DNA of 47,585 nucleotides from Gammaproteobacteria bacterium (lineage in GTDB: Bacteria > Pseudomonadota > Gammaproteobacteria > Pseudomonadales > Pseudohongiellaceae). The stretch lies in assembly GCA_030831125.1 (NCBI GenBank), contig JAURLQ010000047.1:1-47585 (forward strand), read 5' to 3'. Shown one piece after another: positions 1 through 8,521 of the stretch (position 1 is its first letter; every line of letters begins with the position of its first letter). The position numbers and the translations under genes are program-made. A model generated the notes under the pieces. That model was not told the DNA's origin and searched no databases. It was given only the letters and a program-made list of their open reading frames with translations.

Positions 1-2028
1 CAGATTTATCCAGGACCACTTGGAGTTGAAAGCATAGTTGGCATTTGCCCTGATAACGCGGGTTATGAAGTCTCCAGCCGGCAGACTGATGTCCTGCCAG
101 TTGTAGTCCAGACCAAGATCCAGATGCTCATTGGGCCTGTAGCTCATATTGAAATTGTATTGCGTGCGGTCTCCATCATAGAAACCACCATTGTTGAAAT
201 TCAACCGTGCAGAAAAGGCACGTTGATCAGAGCTGCGAATTTCTCCCTGGACACCGGTAAAGGTATATTTGCCTTTGGGTATGATTATACCAGGGCGGAT
301 CTGGAAATCCCTGTCGAGACCTTCCTGATTCCTGAAGCCGCCGAAACCAATCTGGTCGCCGCGGTGGGTACTGATGTTGAGCACTCGCCAGAACCAGTCC
401 GAACTCTGCATTTCACCAGTTTCCAGTACTTCGGTATAACCGAAACGCATGAAGGTAAACAGGTTCCTGATTACATCATGATTACGCAGGAAGTATCGCC
501 CGTTGGTCCCCAGATCCACGCTGCGGATGCCGGTATTGTTGGCAAAACCGAGAGCCGGATTGAATTCCTTGCCGAAATACTGGTAGTTGGCAAAGTATCC
601 GAATCCACTACTCTGGGTATCGAAGTTCGCCTGCAGGCCATAGGCCTTGTCGTCCCCTGACAATCCCTGAGTATCTGACTGCTGGTACCACGCATTGCCG
701 CGCAGGGTATGGGTATCCGAGAAACGTGTGTTCTGATAACGGAAATCAACACCTGCTACCGTGTTGTCCAGATCGCTGGCAGGATCACCTTGGGTAAGAA
801 TCACGCCAACATTGGACTCTGACAGCACATTGGCTGAAGCCCTGCCGACAAAAACAGTCTGCCCTGCCAGACCAGGCTGGTCTCCCTGCTGAACCACCAG
901 GCCACCTACATTCCAGTCACCTACACGACCCGTGAGTTTGGTGCCCACATCGATATCCACCGGCTGGCCCGTGCGGCTCAGGCCAATACGACGTGAATAA
1001 AAAGGAATGCCGTTCTGGCTCAGGCCGCCGAAATTGAATATATCGACATCCTGCAGAAAGAAATCGCGTTTCTCGGGAAAAAACAGCGAAAACCGGGACA
1101 GATTTACCTGCACATTATCCACTTCAGTTGCAGAAAAATCGGTATTGACCGTAAGGGCGCCGGTCAGATTGGGCGTTATCTTGTAGAAGACATTGACCGA
1201 GGGGTCGAATCTCTCTCCGCTTGCACCAGTAACATAATCTTCGGAATACGCAGTGGTAATGGAAGGAATAATATCCAGCCCTTTTCCCTGACGGATATCG
1301 TGAATGCCATAGATCAGGCCAGTTGTAGTCGGATTGATGTTGCGGTTGAAAGAGGACCACGCTACCTCTTCACGTTTGCGGGCAATGGTCCTGGCCGCGG
1401 TAAAGCCCCATTCGGAAGTGTCAGGATTGAAATTCAGGGTATTGAACGGAATGGCAACCTCGGCAGTCCAGCCGTTTTCGTCAATTCTGGATTCAACCTT
1501 CCAGATACCTTTCCAGTCGCGATTCAGCGAATTCGGATTCTCATACACGCCTTCCCTGCGAATTCCGTTGGGATTGATCTGGAAGTGGTAGCCGGTTCTG
1601 CCGTTGTTGAAAGTATCGAGAATGAACTCGAAAGAATCGTCAGCACCAAGTCCCCCGCCCTGTACCAGCTGACGATTGATGATCTCTGCAGGAGAGCTGT
1701 CTTCGAGTCTGGCTGCCAGATAGAAGAAGCGTTCATTGTAGGCAATGTAGAAAGTGGTTCTTTCCGAAGGCATGCCCTGATCCACCGGCTGGAACTGGTG
1801 GAGGTCGGATATGACGGTTGCCTGACGCCAGATTTCATCATCAAGCACCCCATCCAGCTCGGGAGCCAGCTCAGTGCGGACAATTTCTATGCGCTTGCGT
1901 GTCAGATTACCCCGGGAGTCGACAGTCTCCTGGGCCAGGGACGGCACAGCGATCATGAGACAACAGGTGAGCAGGCCAGTCAGGACTGCTGGTATCTGCC
2001 TGACAACTGCCTGTGTTACATACTTCAT
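1..2028 (-). CDS. DUF5916 / CBM9-like domain protein, 3' end outside window
   Basis: The frame is open from an ATG at 2028 to the left edge, giving 676 codons with no stop, so the C-terminus is missing. Residues 1-32 form a signal peptide with likely cleavage after SLA. Residues about 45-240 resemble the CBM9-like/DOMON-like domain of this family, including the APELDGVLDDEIW motif near 56-68 and FNPDTSEWGF further on. The rest resembles the DUF5916 beta-barrel region: FFPEKRDFFL, then many alternating aromatic strands. The family is probably outer-membrane associated; its substrate is unknown. No partner gene lies downstream within the window. Family assignment is from remembered motifs; function is not inferred further. 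Confidence 0.82.
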   Translation of the reverse strand, partial: MKYVTQAVVRQIPAVLTGLLTCCLMIAVPSLAQETVDSRGNLTRKRIEIVRTELAPELDGVLDDEIWRQATVISDLHQFQPVDQGMPSERTTFYIAYNERFFYLAARLEDSSPAEIINRQLVQGGGLGADDSFEFILDTFNNGRTGYHFQINPNGIRREGVYENPNSLNRDWKGIWKVESRIDENGWTAEVAIPFNTLNFNPDTSEWGFTAARTIARKREEVAWSSFNRNINPTTTGLIYGIHDIRQGKGLDIIPSITTAYSEDYVTGASGERFDPSVNVFYKITPNLTGALTVNTDFSATEVDNVQVNLSRFSLFFPEKRDFFLQDVDIFNFGGLSQNGIPFYSRRIGLSRTGQPVDIDVGTKLTGRVGDWNVGGLVVQQGDQPGLAGQTVFVGRASANVLSESNVGVILTQGDPASDLDNTVAGVDFRYQNTRFSDTHTLRGNAWYQQSDTQGLSGDDKAYGLQANFDTQSSGFGYFANYQYFGKEFNPALGFANNTGIRSVDLGTNGRYFLRNHDVIRNLFTFMRFGYTEVLETGEMQSSDWFWRVLNISTHRGDQIGFGGFRNQEGLDRDFQIRPGIIIPKGKYTFTGVQGEIRSSDQRAFSARLNFNNGGFYDGDRTQYNFNMSYRPNEHLDLGLDYNWQDISLPAGDFITRVIRANANYAFNSKWSWINL

Positions 2029-2361
2029 CTGGGGATCCGGCCATGGTGGGAACTGCTCGCAATTATAACCAGCCACCCATGCCGGATTAATGCATGTGCT
2101 TGATCTTCCTCGGATATTCCCCAATTCATTCACATTAGCTGTGCTGGAATGGCGCCAATGTGTAAACAGCATGGAAGTTGTGTGAAGAGTGTCACATTTT
2201 CATGATCCCACCCGTCAATATCGGATGATTTACATGAAGTCCCCAGTCAGGCCGATGTGTGTGTTACCCGGTGAGGCACCATATTCATGCAGCAGGCCTG
2301 ATTCAGATGTGGATTCAGCCAGCTCGCGTAACTCCAAAAGCGACCTGCTCAGCAATTCAAA
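2029..2361. other. Intergenic gap upstream of the DUF5916 gene
   Basis: This 333-base gap lies between the end of the M14 peptidase gene and the start of the DUF5916 gene, both on the minus strand. It should contain the DUF5916 promoter. I see no convincing -35/-10 pair, hairpin terminator, repeat or small gene in it. Confidence 0.5.
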
Positions 2362-3564
2362 TCAGTTTGAAGCCTGCGCCCTGAGAATGTTCCTGCCTTT
2401 CCTGTCCAGCCAGTTGACCAGATCAACCCACATGAGATCGATCTGGTCATCGCTGGGCATTATGCCCGCAGAAGGCAGTTCGAGGGTAACCACAGGGATT
2501 CTCTTGTTCAGCCCGGCATAATTTCCCAGAGAACCGGGATATACACCCAGCTGGTGCAGATACAACTCACCGATCCTGTCAGGAGCAACGGCAGGGCCAT
2601 CAAAATCAAGCAGGTGATAAGGTGCATGCACGGAGACAATCACATCAGGCTGGAACTCCTCAATCTGGTCAACCAGCCACTGGACTTCCGGCTCGCTGGC
2701 TGCACCATTACCCGGGAAGCGTCTTGGATTGCTTCCGGTACTTTCCTGCCAGTACTTGACTGCACTGGCACTCCAGACTTCTGACGGGAAATTCCGGTTC
2801 AGATCCACACCATTGGCATTCTGACGCTTTGCCTGGCCATCCAGCAGGCCATCGGGGTTTACAAGGGGTGCAAAGCGCCAGTGATATTCACCTTCAAGAG
2901 ACATGGGGGAGAACAACTCCAGCCATTTGAACATGATGGAGATCGAGGAATACTCGTCACCATGAATTCCACCCATGATCAAGACCTTGAAATCCATTGG
3001 CACAGGTCTGACCGGCACAATTTCCTTGGTCACCAACGACCTCTGATTGATACTGAATGCACCGGTATACTGAAGATCCTGGGCGTTACAATCTTCAACA
3101 CTGACACTGCCAAGTTTGTTACCTATCTGGTCACACAGGACCCTTACGCTGTCTCGTGCAATGGCAAGCTGACGTATATCGATAACAGGAGCAATATCGG
3201 GTTCTGGCGTGACCTTTACGGGCTCAGGTAAAAAGGAAACCAGGGGAGTCGCGGCCTCAGGTTGCTGTTGTCCGGCCGTGTCATCCATGGGCGGCACAGT
3301 GATATCCACAAGAGAATCTCCCACCTGTTCGGCAGGCAATGCCACTTCCTGTCCGGCTGTCTCCTGCTCAGGTGTTTGCGTAACAGTTTCGGTCACCGCT
3401 GGCACCTGCACCTGAGGCTCATTGTCCAGAGTGTCAGTTGTAACGACACATGCTGCGATCGTGAGGCACAGTGCTAAGAGCATTCCAGCCGTGAAATGTT
3501 TTCTGCTTGTCTGCATCATTGGGTTATTGATGATCCTGTAGGTGCTGCTTTCCCGGAATTTCAT
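2362..3564 (-). CDS. M14-family zinc carboxypeptidase/amidase, lipoprotein
   Basis: A 400-residue exported peptidase of the M14 carboxypeptidase fold, closest in feel to murein peptide amidase MpaA. Visible motifs are the zinc site GGIHGDE (about residues 194-200), NPDG, GVDLNRNFP for substrate binding, the third zinc ligand in VSVHAP, and the catalytic Glu in VTLELPSAG. A lipobox ending at Cys39 (LTIAAC) predicts a lipoprotein; a Pro/Thr/Glu-rich linker to about residue 110 follows. The start at 3564 has GAAGG six bases upstream and overlaps the stop of the upstream gene as ATGA, so translation is probably coupled. The partner is a YkuD-type gene, which fits a cell-wall peptide role (inferred). 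Confidence 0.85.
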   Translation of the reverse strand: MKFRESSTYRIINNPMMQTSRKHFTAGMLLALCLTIAACVVTTDTLDNEPQVQVPAVTETVTQTPEQETAGQEVALPAEQVGDSLVDITVPPMDDTAGQQQPEAATPLVSFLPEPVKVTPEPDIAPVIDIRQLAIARDSVRVLCDQIGNKLGSVSVEDCNAQDLQYTGAFSINQRSLVTKEIVPVRPVPMDFKVLIMGGIHGDEYSSISIMFKWLELFSPMSLEGEYHWRFAPLVNPDGLLDGQAKRQNANGVDLNRNFPSEVWSASAVKYWQESTGSNPRRFPGNGAASEPEVQWLVDQIEEFQPDVIVSVHAPYHLLDFDGPAVAPDRIGELYLHQLGVYPGSLGNYAGLNKRIPVVTLELPSAGIMPSDDQIDLMWVDLVNWLDRKGRNILRAQASN

Positions 3565-4631
3565 CCATTGCCTTCATAGACAATCTGCCAGCCGGCGCTG
3601 CCTTCCCGCCAGAGTTGTTCTTTCCAGCCTTTCCAACGGTAATTGTCGCTTTCGTAATTCTGGTAATAACGCACACGAACCAGATACTCGTTCAACGGGT
3701 CTGTCACCATACTGACATCGGAAATAGACACCCTGATGTATTCCTTGCCGTCATTGACCCTGGTCTTGTAACTGGCCCAATCCTTGCGGTTACGGCTCAG
3801 ATCGCTGAAATCCTCGGCATAATAATCCAGGTAACGCTGATTGTCCTTTGCCTCCCACGAGTCCTTTCAGGCCAGCAGCTCGGACATGAGCGCTTCACTT
3901 TTCTGCCTCCCCGATTCTGCACTGATCCAATTCAGGGAAACGGGGCTCAGTATGATGCTTGTTCGGCCTGGATCAATTTCAGCAGCAATTGCCTGCAGAT
4001 TTTCATTGTCAATGACTATGTAGCCATCACTATCAAGGTAGGGTCTGCTGTCCACGCCCTTGGGTAATCCATGCAACCATATGCCATGACCGGTTCTGCC
4101 CTGCAAACGATCCAGTGAATTAGGGTAATTCAATGGATATGCACCCTGTCCATAGAAATCATCCAGCTCAATATCACTCAGAAAACTGGTTATCCGGTAG
4201 ATTCCGGCAGGGGTTTTCTGGTCCCCTTCGCGCGTCTTCCCGATTCCCATTTTACCTGTGGAAACGGGCACCTGACGACGCATCACCAAGCCTCCGTTGT
4301 CACGCCTCTCGAGTACTTTCAGCCATCCTTCTTCCAGTTCAACCCATAACAGATAGCGTTCAGATGATGGCCACAACAAGAGCCCCTCAGGCCACTTGGG
4401 CTCTGATAGTGCTACCCGTACGGCATCAATCGGCGCTGATGTTGAATTGTCAGCCAGCAAAAGGGGCGCCGATGCACCCGACTCCGCACCATTCTGGGCT
4501 GCAGTTGAAAGGGGTAGCAAACTGATACCCAAAAAGAGCAGAAAACTGCGAATGAGAAATGGCTGTGAATCTGCCGACGACAAGGGAGTTTCCTCGAAAA
4601 TGCAGGAAACAGGCAGAATACTGATGAGCAT
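3561..4631 (-). pseudogene. L,D-transpeptidase (YkuD) with Cds6-like C-terminal domain, disrupted
   Basis: The frame encodes an exported YkuD protein: hydrophobic segment at residues 27-45, catalytic region at 180-210 (HGIWLHG), then an NTF2/Cds6-like tail. Two lesions are seen. Residue 204, in SDGYIVIDN, is Tyr (TAC) where family members carry the catalytic Cys in SDGC. An in-frame TGA at 3869-3867 then interrupts the reading frame, which continues open for about 101 codons (SWEAKDNQRYLDYY and on) to a TGA overlapping the next start. The TGA falls where relatives have a conserved Trp (TGG). Both changes would be G-to-A. It could be a pseudogene, a catalytically dead truncated protein, or partly a sequencing artefact. 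The first stop would give a 254-residue product. Confidence 0.8.
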
Positions 4632-4700
4632 TGTTCAAATCAAGAAGCAGGACCCGATGTGGGGTATATACCTATATACCGCGCAAACAGGGAGTATTTC

Positions 4701-5192
4701 CTACCTGCCACGCCCTTGTGGTGGGGCATTGGGTCGTCCTGGTGCCCCTTCGGGAGGACGGGGGGGCCTGATTCCAGGGACACCAGGGCGCTGTGGTCTG
4801 TTCTGGAACTGCTCACGCAGCGTACGACGCCTCTCTTCCGGCATGTTCTGGAAGTCCCGGAAACGCTCTCTGAGGGCGCGTTGCTGTTCAGGGGGCAAGG
4901 TCTGGAAACGGTTGAAACGATCCCTGATCATGTCGCGTTGCTGGGGCGAACGCTGATTCCAGTCCTGGAATCGCCTCTGGGCCTGCTGCCTTTGTTGCGG
5001 CGAAAGTCCTTCCCAGCGCCTGGCACCGTTGAGAATGTTTTCACGACGCTGAAGCGGCATCCTGTCCCAGGAGTCTGCAAGAGGAGCCAGAATCTGATGT
5101 TGTTCTTCGCTCAGGCTCTGCCAATCCAGACTTTCCTGGGACCAGGCAAAAACCGGCAAAAACAGCAGAACTGTCAGTATCAAATTTTTCAT
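4701..5192 (-). CDS. DUF3106 domain protein
   Basis: A small exported protein of 163 residues from the ATG at 5192; an earlier in-frame ATG exists at 5222, but 5192 gives a clean signal peptide (MKNLILTVLLFLPVFAWSQ). The mature part is a run of Arg/Gln-rich helices with repeated units such as LSPQQRQQAQRRF, SPQQRDMIRDRF and LPPEQQRALRERF, ending in a Pro/Gly/Arg tail. This repeat pattern is typical of DUF3106. Such genes commonly follow an ECF sigma factor and a DUF3619 gene, as here, suggesting a periplasmic member of that regulon. The biochemical role is unknown. Confidence 0.82.
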   Translation of the reverse strand: MKNLILTVLLFLPVFAWSQESLDWQSLSEEQHQILAPLADSWDRMPLQRRENILNGARRWEGLSPQQRQQAQRRFQDWNQRSPQQRDMIRDRFNRFQTLPPEQQRALRERFRDFQNMPEERRRTLREQFQNRPQRPGVPGIRPPRPPEGAPGRPNAPPQGRGR

Positions 5193-5272
5193 GACTGCCA
5201 TGCCTGTTGCCCGACTGCCCAAAGGTAAGTCTTGTTTACTGTATTTGCAGCTTCTTTGTACATTGATTGTTG

Positions 5273-5545
5273 CTACCTGCCTTGTGGCGTTGCTGTAACC
5301 GGTTGTGGCCTACTGTCACGTCCATTGTCGGTATCCGGTATTTCTTCATCTGCCAGCAGGGTACTCTCCTCAATAATCTCGGGGTCTATCCATTCCCCGT
5401 CGACAGTGGTGAATTCACCAATGAACTCGAGCAGGCTGATAAAACTCTCATCTGCCTCGTTGCCTTTCGAGCGTTCCTGCTGGGCCTGCAAGCCACAACA
5501 GGCCAATAGAGCCAGAAGCAATGAGAATCCGGGACCTGATGACAC
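5273..5545 (-). CDS. Small acidic exported protein, unknown
   Basis: A 90-residue protein starting with GTG, whose first base is the last base of the preceding TAG stop (TAGTG), so it is probably translated by coupling. The N-terminus has a hydrophobic stretch with LLACC, which could be a lipobox, or cleavage could occur after LQA. The rest is strongly acidic (FIGEFTTVDGEWIDPEIIEE). No family was recognised. Its place between the DUF3619-like gene and the DUF3106 gene suggests it belongs to the same envelope regulon. The lack of positive charges before the hydrophobic stretch makes the signal peptide uncertain. Confidence 0.6.
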   Translation of the reverse strand: MSSGPGFSLLLALLACCGLQAQQERSKGNEADESFISLLEFIGEFTTVDGEWIDPEIIEESTLLADEEIPDTDNGRDSRPQPVTATPQGR

Positions 5546-5934
5546 TAGACGGAACTCTCATTTTCCGCCAGCCACTGGTAAAACTCGTAATCTTCGAAAA
5601 ACTCCAGATTCTCGGTCGAAGTAAGTATTTCCAGATCTTCAAGGGCCGGCGCTTCCAAAGCGCTTTCAGTTTGCATGCCATTGAGAGAAACAGCCAACAC
5701 CAGCATACAGGCCGTAACCACTCCCCCGGTAGGCAACCAGAACTGCATCGGTGAGCGTTTATGTTCAAGAGCAGTGTGCCGGATACGGTTGAGGCGGGAA
5801 AGTGTATGGCCGTCAAGTCCATCGCATCCATGGTCCAGTTCGCAACACACGGCACTGAGAAAAGGATCAGGCTGCCTTTCTCCCGGTTTGCTATCATCAA
5901 ACGATGCAGCATCATGCTGTGTCTTGTTGCTCAT
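5545..5934 (-). CDS. DUF3619-like protein, probable anti-sigma partner
   Basis: A 129-residue protein from the ATG at 5934; the longer frame uses a TTG at 5976 inside the sigma gene and is less likely. AAGG sits just upstream of 5934, seven bases after the sigma-factor stop. The cytoplasmic half has LDGHTLSRLNRIRHTALEH, one membrane segment follows (about residues 69-87), and the outer part is acidic (LEILTSTENLEFFEDYEFY). This single-pass layout directly after an ECF sigma gene fits a DUF3619-type or anti-sigma-like protein. The family call is by layout and the LDxxT..RL..IR pattern; regulatory activity is inferred. Confidence 0.65.
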   Translation of the reverse strand: MSNKTQHDAASFDDSKPGERQPDPFLSAVCCELDHGCDGLDGHTLSRLNRIRHTALEHKRSPMQFWLPTGGVVTACMLVLAVSLNGMQTESALEAPALEDLEILTSTENLEFFEDYEFYQWLAENESSV

Positions 5935-5941
5935 GGCCTTG

Positions 5942-6571
5942 TCACTCTTTGTCCAGCTTCGCTCGCAATGCAGCAAGCGCCCTTGAGTAATGTGTCTTTA
6001 CACTGCCCTCAGCACATTTCATGGCTTTTGCAGTCTGTTTAACATCCAGACCTTCCCATGCCCTCAACAGGAAAACCTGTTGTTGCCTCAGGGGAAGCTG
6101 TCTCAGTGCCTTTTCCAGGTCCTTGAGATTTCCTCTGGTTTCCAGAATTTCTTCCGGCGATCTTCCTGCCGGATCCGCAATCTGCTCCAGAGGGTCTTCC
6201 ATCTCCTCTTCATCAGTGTTGCTACCCAGCCAACTCCGGAATCTGTTTCGCACTGCCGACCTGCGGTACCAGTCCCTTATGCGGCTCTGCAATATGCAGA
6301 AAAACAGCGGGTTCAGCTGATCCTCGGGTTTGTCTGAATATTTTTCAACCATCTTGAGCATGGTGTCCTGCACAATGTCCAGGGCATCTTCAGTACTACT
6401 GGTTGCAATGTACGCCATACAGTAGGCACGCTTTTCAACCCCTGCAAAAAACCTGTCAAGAATACGTTGCTGTTGCAGAGTGCTACTCCCGGCCTTGTCA
6501 CTGCTGCCGCAATCATAGCCAAGCATCAGTGCAAGGTCACCAGAGTGCAACATGTTCTGTAAAATCGTCAT
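5942..6571 (-). CDS. RNA polymerase ECF sigma factor
   Basis: About 209 residues from the ATG at 6571, preceded by GGGG; the open frame extends to 6679 but gives an unlikely N-terminus. Region 2 is seen as RAYCMAYIATSSTEDALDIVQDTMLKM, split here as RAYCMAYIATSS and TEDALDIVQDTMLKM, followed by PLFFCILQSRIRDWYRR. Region 4 reads LPLRQQQVFLLRAWEG with the DNA-binding helix VKQTAKAMKCAEGSVKTHYS. An acidic linker (NTDEEEMEDPLEQI) joins them. It heads the sigma, DUF3619-like, small acidic and DUF3106 genes, all on one strand with tiny gaps, so it probably autoregulates that operon. The stimulus is unknown. Confidence 0.88.
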   Translation of the reverse strand: MTILQNMLHSGDLALMLGYDCGSSDKAGSSTLQQQRILDRFFAGVEKRAYCMAYIATSSTEDALDIVQDTMLKMVEKYSDKPEDQLNPLFFCILQSRIRDWYRRSAVRNRFRSWLGSNTDEEEMEDPLEQIADPAGRSPEEILETRGNLKDLEKALRQLPLRQQQVFLLRAWEGLDVKQTAKAMKCAEGSVKTHYSRALAALRAKLDKE

Positions 6572-6687
6572 ATGTAGCCCCGGAATGCATCCGTGTATAG
6601 CAAAAACGCACATAAAGGAGGGTGGTTGACACGATTCCAGGGGAAATATCCGGGTTTCCTCAAGGCTAAAGCCCTGCAATAAGAGAT

Positions 6688-7149
6688 TCAGGCAATATCC
6701 GGATGCGTCTTTATTTCCAGTCGGGCAAAGCCCTCAACTGCTGGATAACGGCCTGATGCAACATGAAAAACCACTGTTCCGGCAAACTGTGGTTTATCCG
6801 AAAACCGGTCTTCCCACAGGATTCGGGCAGTATCAGGATCACGAAACGCCAGCACCCTGTCTGCCTCTGCGGTGATGAGATAGGGACGAGGCTGCCCCCA
6901 ATCCGGGTACAGGTACAGGCCATCCCCCCGATATACACTGTTTCCGGTATCAACCAGCAACACATCTCCCTTGCGGAAAGTCTTGCTTGTCTCAGCTTCA
7001 AGCCTGTATGCATGGAGAGGGGATACTGCCCACGCACCTGCCGCTGGTGCCGTAAGGGCTGTCAGACACCCCAGCTTCAGAATACTTCTCCTGTGCAGCT
7101 GCGAAGACAATATCGCGGTTTGCCCACCTGTTGGTTCAGAGTACTTCAT
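6688..7149 (-). CDS. Tat-exported S24-peptidase-like protein, probably non-catalytic
   Basis: About 153 residues from the ATG at 7149, which overlaps the end of the DUF3237 gene by 14 bases. The N-terminus has a twin-arginine-like signal (HRRSILKLGCLTALTAPAAG). The mature part contains TFRKGDVLLVDTGN and GDGLYLYPDWG, which resemble the barrel core of LexA/UmuD-type S24 peptidases. The GDSM serine box is not preserved (AETSKTF at that place), and I see no catalytic Lys in the later strand (DRVLAFRDPD). It may be an exported fold relative without peptidase activity. The resemblance is by eye and needs a profile search. Confidence 0.6.
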   Translation of the reverse strand: MKYSEPTGGQTAILSSQLHRRSILKLGCLTALTAPAAGAWAVSPLHAYRLEAETSKTFRKGDVLLVDTGNSVYRGDGLYLYPDWGQPRPYLITAEADRVLAFRDPDTARILWEDRFSDKPQFAGTVVFHVASGRYPAVEGFARLEIKTHPDIA

Positions 7150-7558
7150 GAATATGCAGGATACAGTGTGAGGGATTCTGGTGCCGCTCGCCTTTGCCGA
7201 CAAAAACCGTCTTGCTCAGCCATTCATGTGTGCCACGGGGGGTATCAAAATAGGGCGCTACCCTGAAATAGGCCTCACCATTGTCGGCATGTTCAAAACC
7301 CAGCAGGTTCATGTGGATCCAGGTGCCATCAGCTGCCTGCAGCATCATATGGGCGTCTGTAAGCTCATTTGTGGCATAGTCGGCCCCGCTCTGCGGCACT
7401 ACCCTGCCCTGCAGGCGTGGCCCCCAGATTTCACCTCCGCTTACGGGCTCAAAGACAGATTTTCTCATTGCCCCCTCAAATTCAATGCGACCACTGTTGT
7501 TGATCCGCATGGAAAAGGCATGTCTCAGATTGATGACGGGAACTTCCTGCTGAGCCAC
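7136..7558 (-). CDS. DUF3237 domain protein
   Basis: A 140-residue cytoplasmic protein with the conserved DUF3237 pattern: GEIWGPRLQGRVVPQSGADY, then AADGTWIHMNLLG, YFRVAPYFDTP and WLSKTVFVGKGER. The start is GTG at 7558, with CCGGAG seven bases upstream. Family members form a beta barrel, have no firm function, and are frequent near aromatic catabolism genes. The 3' end overlaps the next gene's likely start by 14 bases, indicating a two-gene transcript with the S24-like protein. Length and motifs look complete. Confidence 0.85.
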   Translation of the reverse strand: MAQQEVPVINLRHAFSMRINNSGRIEFEGAMRKSVFEPVSGGEIWGPRLQGRVVPQSGADYATNELTDAHMMLQAADGTWIHMNLLGFEHADNGEAYFRVAPYFDTPRGTHEWLSKTVFVGKGERHQNPSHCILHIHEVL

Positions 7559-7699
7559 GGTAACACTCCGGAACTTCAGAAACTGTTGATTGCGGTGAGC
7601 CTAAACCAGCATTGTTTGCATTTCAATTGATGAAGTAAAACACAATTTGCCTGCCTTGATTCCGGACCATCTGATCTGTTGTTCTGTAGACCTTGTGTT

Positions 7700-7748
7700 C
7701 CCACCACTATCCTGCTGTATATAATCAGGGTCTGTATGATCAGGAGTA
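7700..7748 (+). promoter_or_regulatory. Probable promoter and RBS of dienelactone hydrolase gene
   Basis: A perfect TATAAT lies at 7720-7725 within an extended -10 context (TGTATATAAT), about 30 bases before the ATG. An AGGAG sits eight bases before the start at 7755. No -35 at ideal spacing was found; TTGTGT lies 21 bases upstream of the -10. The promoter call is from consensus match only. Confidence 0.45.
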
Positions 7749-7754
7749 CTTTCC

Positions 7755-8468
7755 ATGTCAGGCTATTTCCTTGATTACCACGATGGCGAAACCCTGCTTG
7801 AAGCCTATGTCGCCCTCCCGGCTACAGAAGCCCCCAGACGACCGGCGGTGATTGTCAGCCATGCCTGGGGCGGACGTGCTGCCTTTGAGTGCGAAAAAGC
7901 AGACAAGCTCGCAGCACAGGGGTATGTGGGGATTGCCATCGACAACTATGGCAAGGGTATTTTCGGCAAAAACAATGATGAAAATGCCGCCCTGATGACA
8001 CCCTTTCTGCAGGACAGGGCCATGCTGCGAAAAAGGCTGCTGGCTGGCATTGAAGCAGCCAGATCAGTCAGCATGGTCGATCAGGGCAGGATCGCTGCCA
8101 TAGGGTACTGCTTTGGGGGACTGTGTGTGCTGGACATGGCGCGCAGTGGTGCCGATCTCAAGGGGGTGGTGAGCTTTCACGGGCTGTTCAATGCCCCGGA
8201 ACAGCTGCCGAATGAAACCATCAAGGCAAAAGTACTTGCCCTGCACGGACATGATGACCCGATGGTACCCCCTGAAAAAGTACTGGCTCTTGAAACAGAG
8301 CTTAGCAGCGCAGGAGTTGACTGGCAGATACATGCCTATGGCGGCACACTCCATGCCTTCACCAACCCGGAGGCAAACGCGCCTGAAAACGGTATGGCCT
8401 ACAATGCACTTGCAGAAAAAAGGGCCTGGCAGGCCATGCAGAATTTCCTTGTGGAAATCTTTGTATGA
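7755..8468 (+). CDS. Dienelactone hydrolase family protein
   Basis: A 237-residue cytoplasmic alpha/beta hydrolase of the dienelactone hydrolase family, with no signal peptide. The nucleophile elbow GYCFGG places Cys119; the Asp is in HGHDDPM (167/168) and the His in TLHAFTNP (200). Family members hydrolyse dienelactone to maleylacetate or similar esters and lactones; the substrate here is unknown. The gene has its own TATAAT-like promoter and AGGAG site, and converges on the 2-hydroxyacid dehydrogenase gene 53 bases downstream. The same pair of families recurs at 37.8-39.5 kb. Length is normal and all three catalytic residues are present. Confidence 0.9.
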   Translation: MSGYFLDYHDGETLLEAYVALPATEAPRRPAVIVSHAWGGRAAFECEKADKLAAQGYVGIAIDNYGKGIFGKNNDENAALMTPFLQDRAMLRKRLLAGIEAARSVSMVDQGRIAAIGYCFGGLCVLDMARSGADLKGVVSFHGLFNAPEQLPNETIKAKVLALHGHDDPMVPPEKVLALETELSSAGVDWQIHAYGGTLHAFTNPEANAPENGMAYNALAEKRAWQAMQNFLVEIFV

Positions 8469-8521
8469 AGCCTGGACAATCCGGGTTCAGGATCATTTGG
8501 CAATGATCGCCGGGAGCGACT

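Noticed and set aside
124-660. 178-codon plus-strand frame at the left end
   Set aside because: Antisense to the DUF5916 gene, which has a clear signal peptide and family motifs.
3867-3869. TGA read as Trp or selenocysteine in the transpeptidase gene
   Set aside because: TGA ends many intact genes here (e.g. at 8468 and 12308), no SECIS-like hairpin is evident, and the active site is also mutated.
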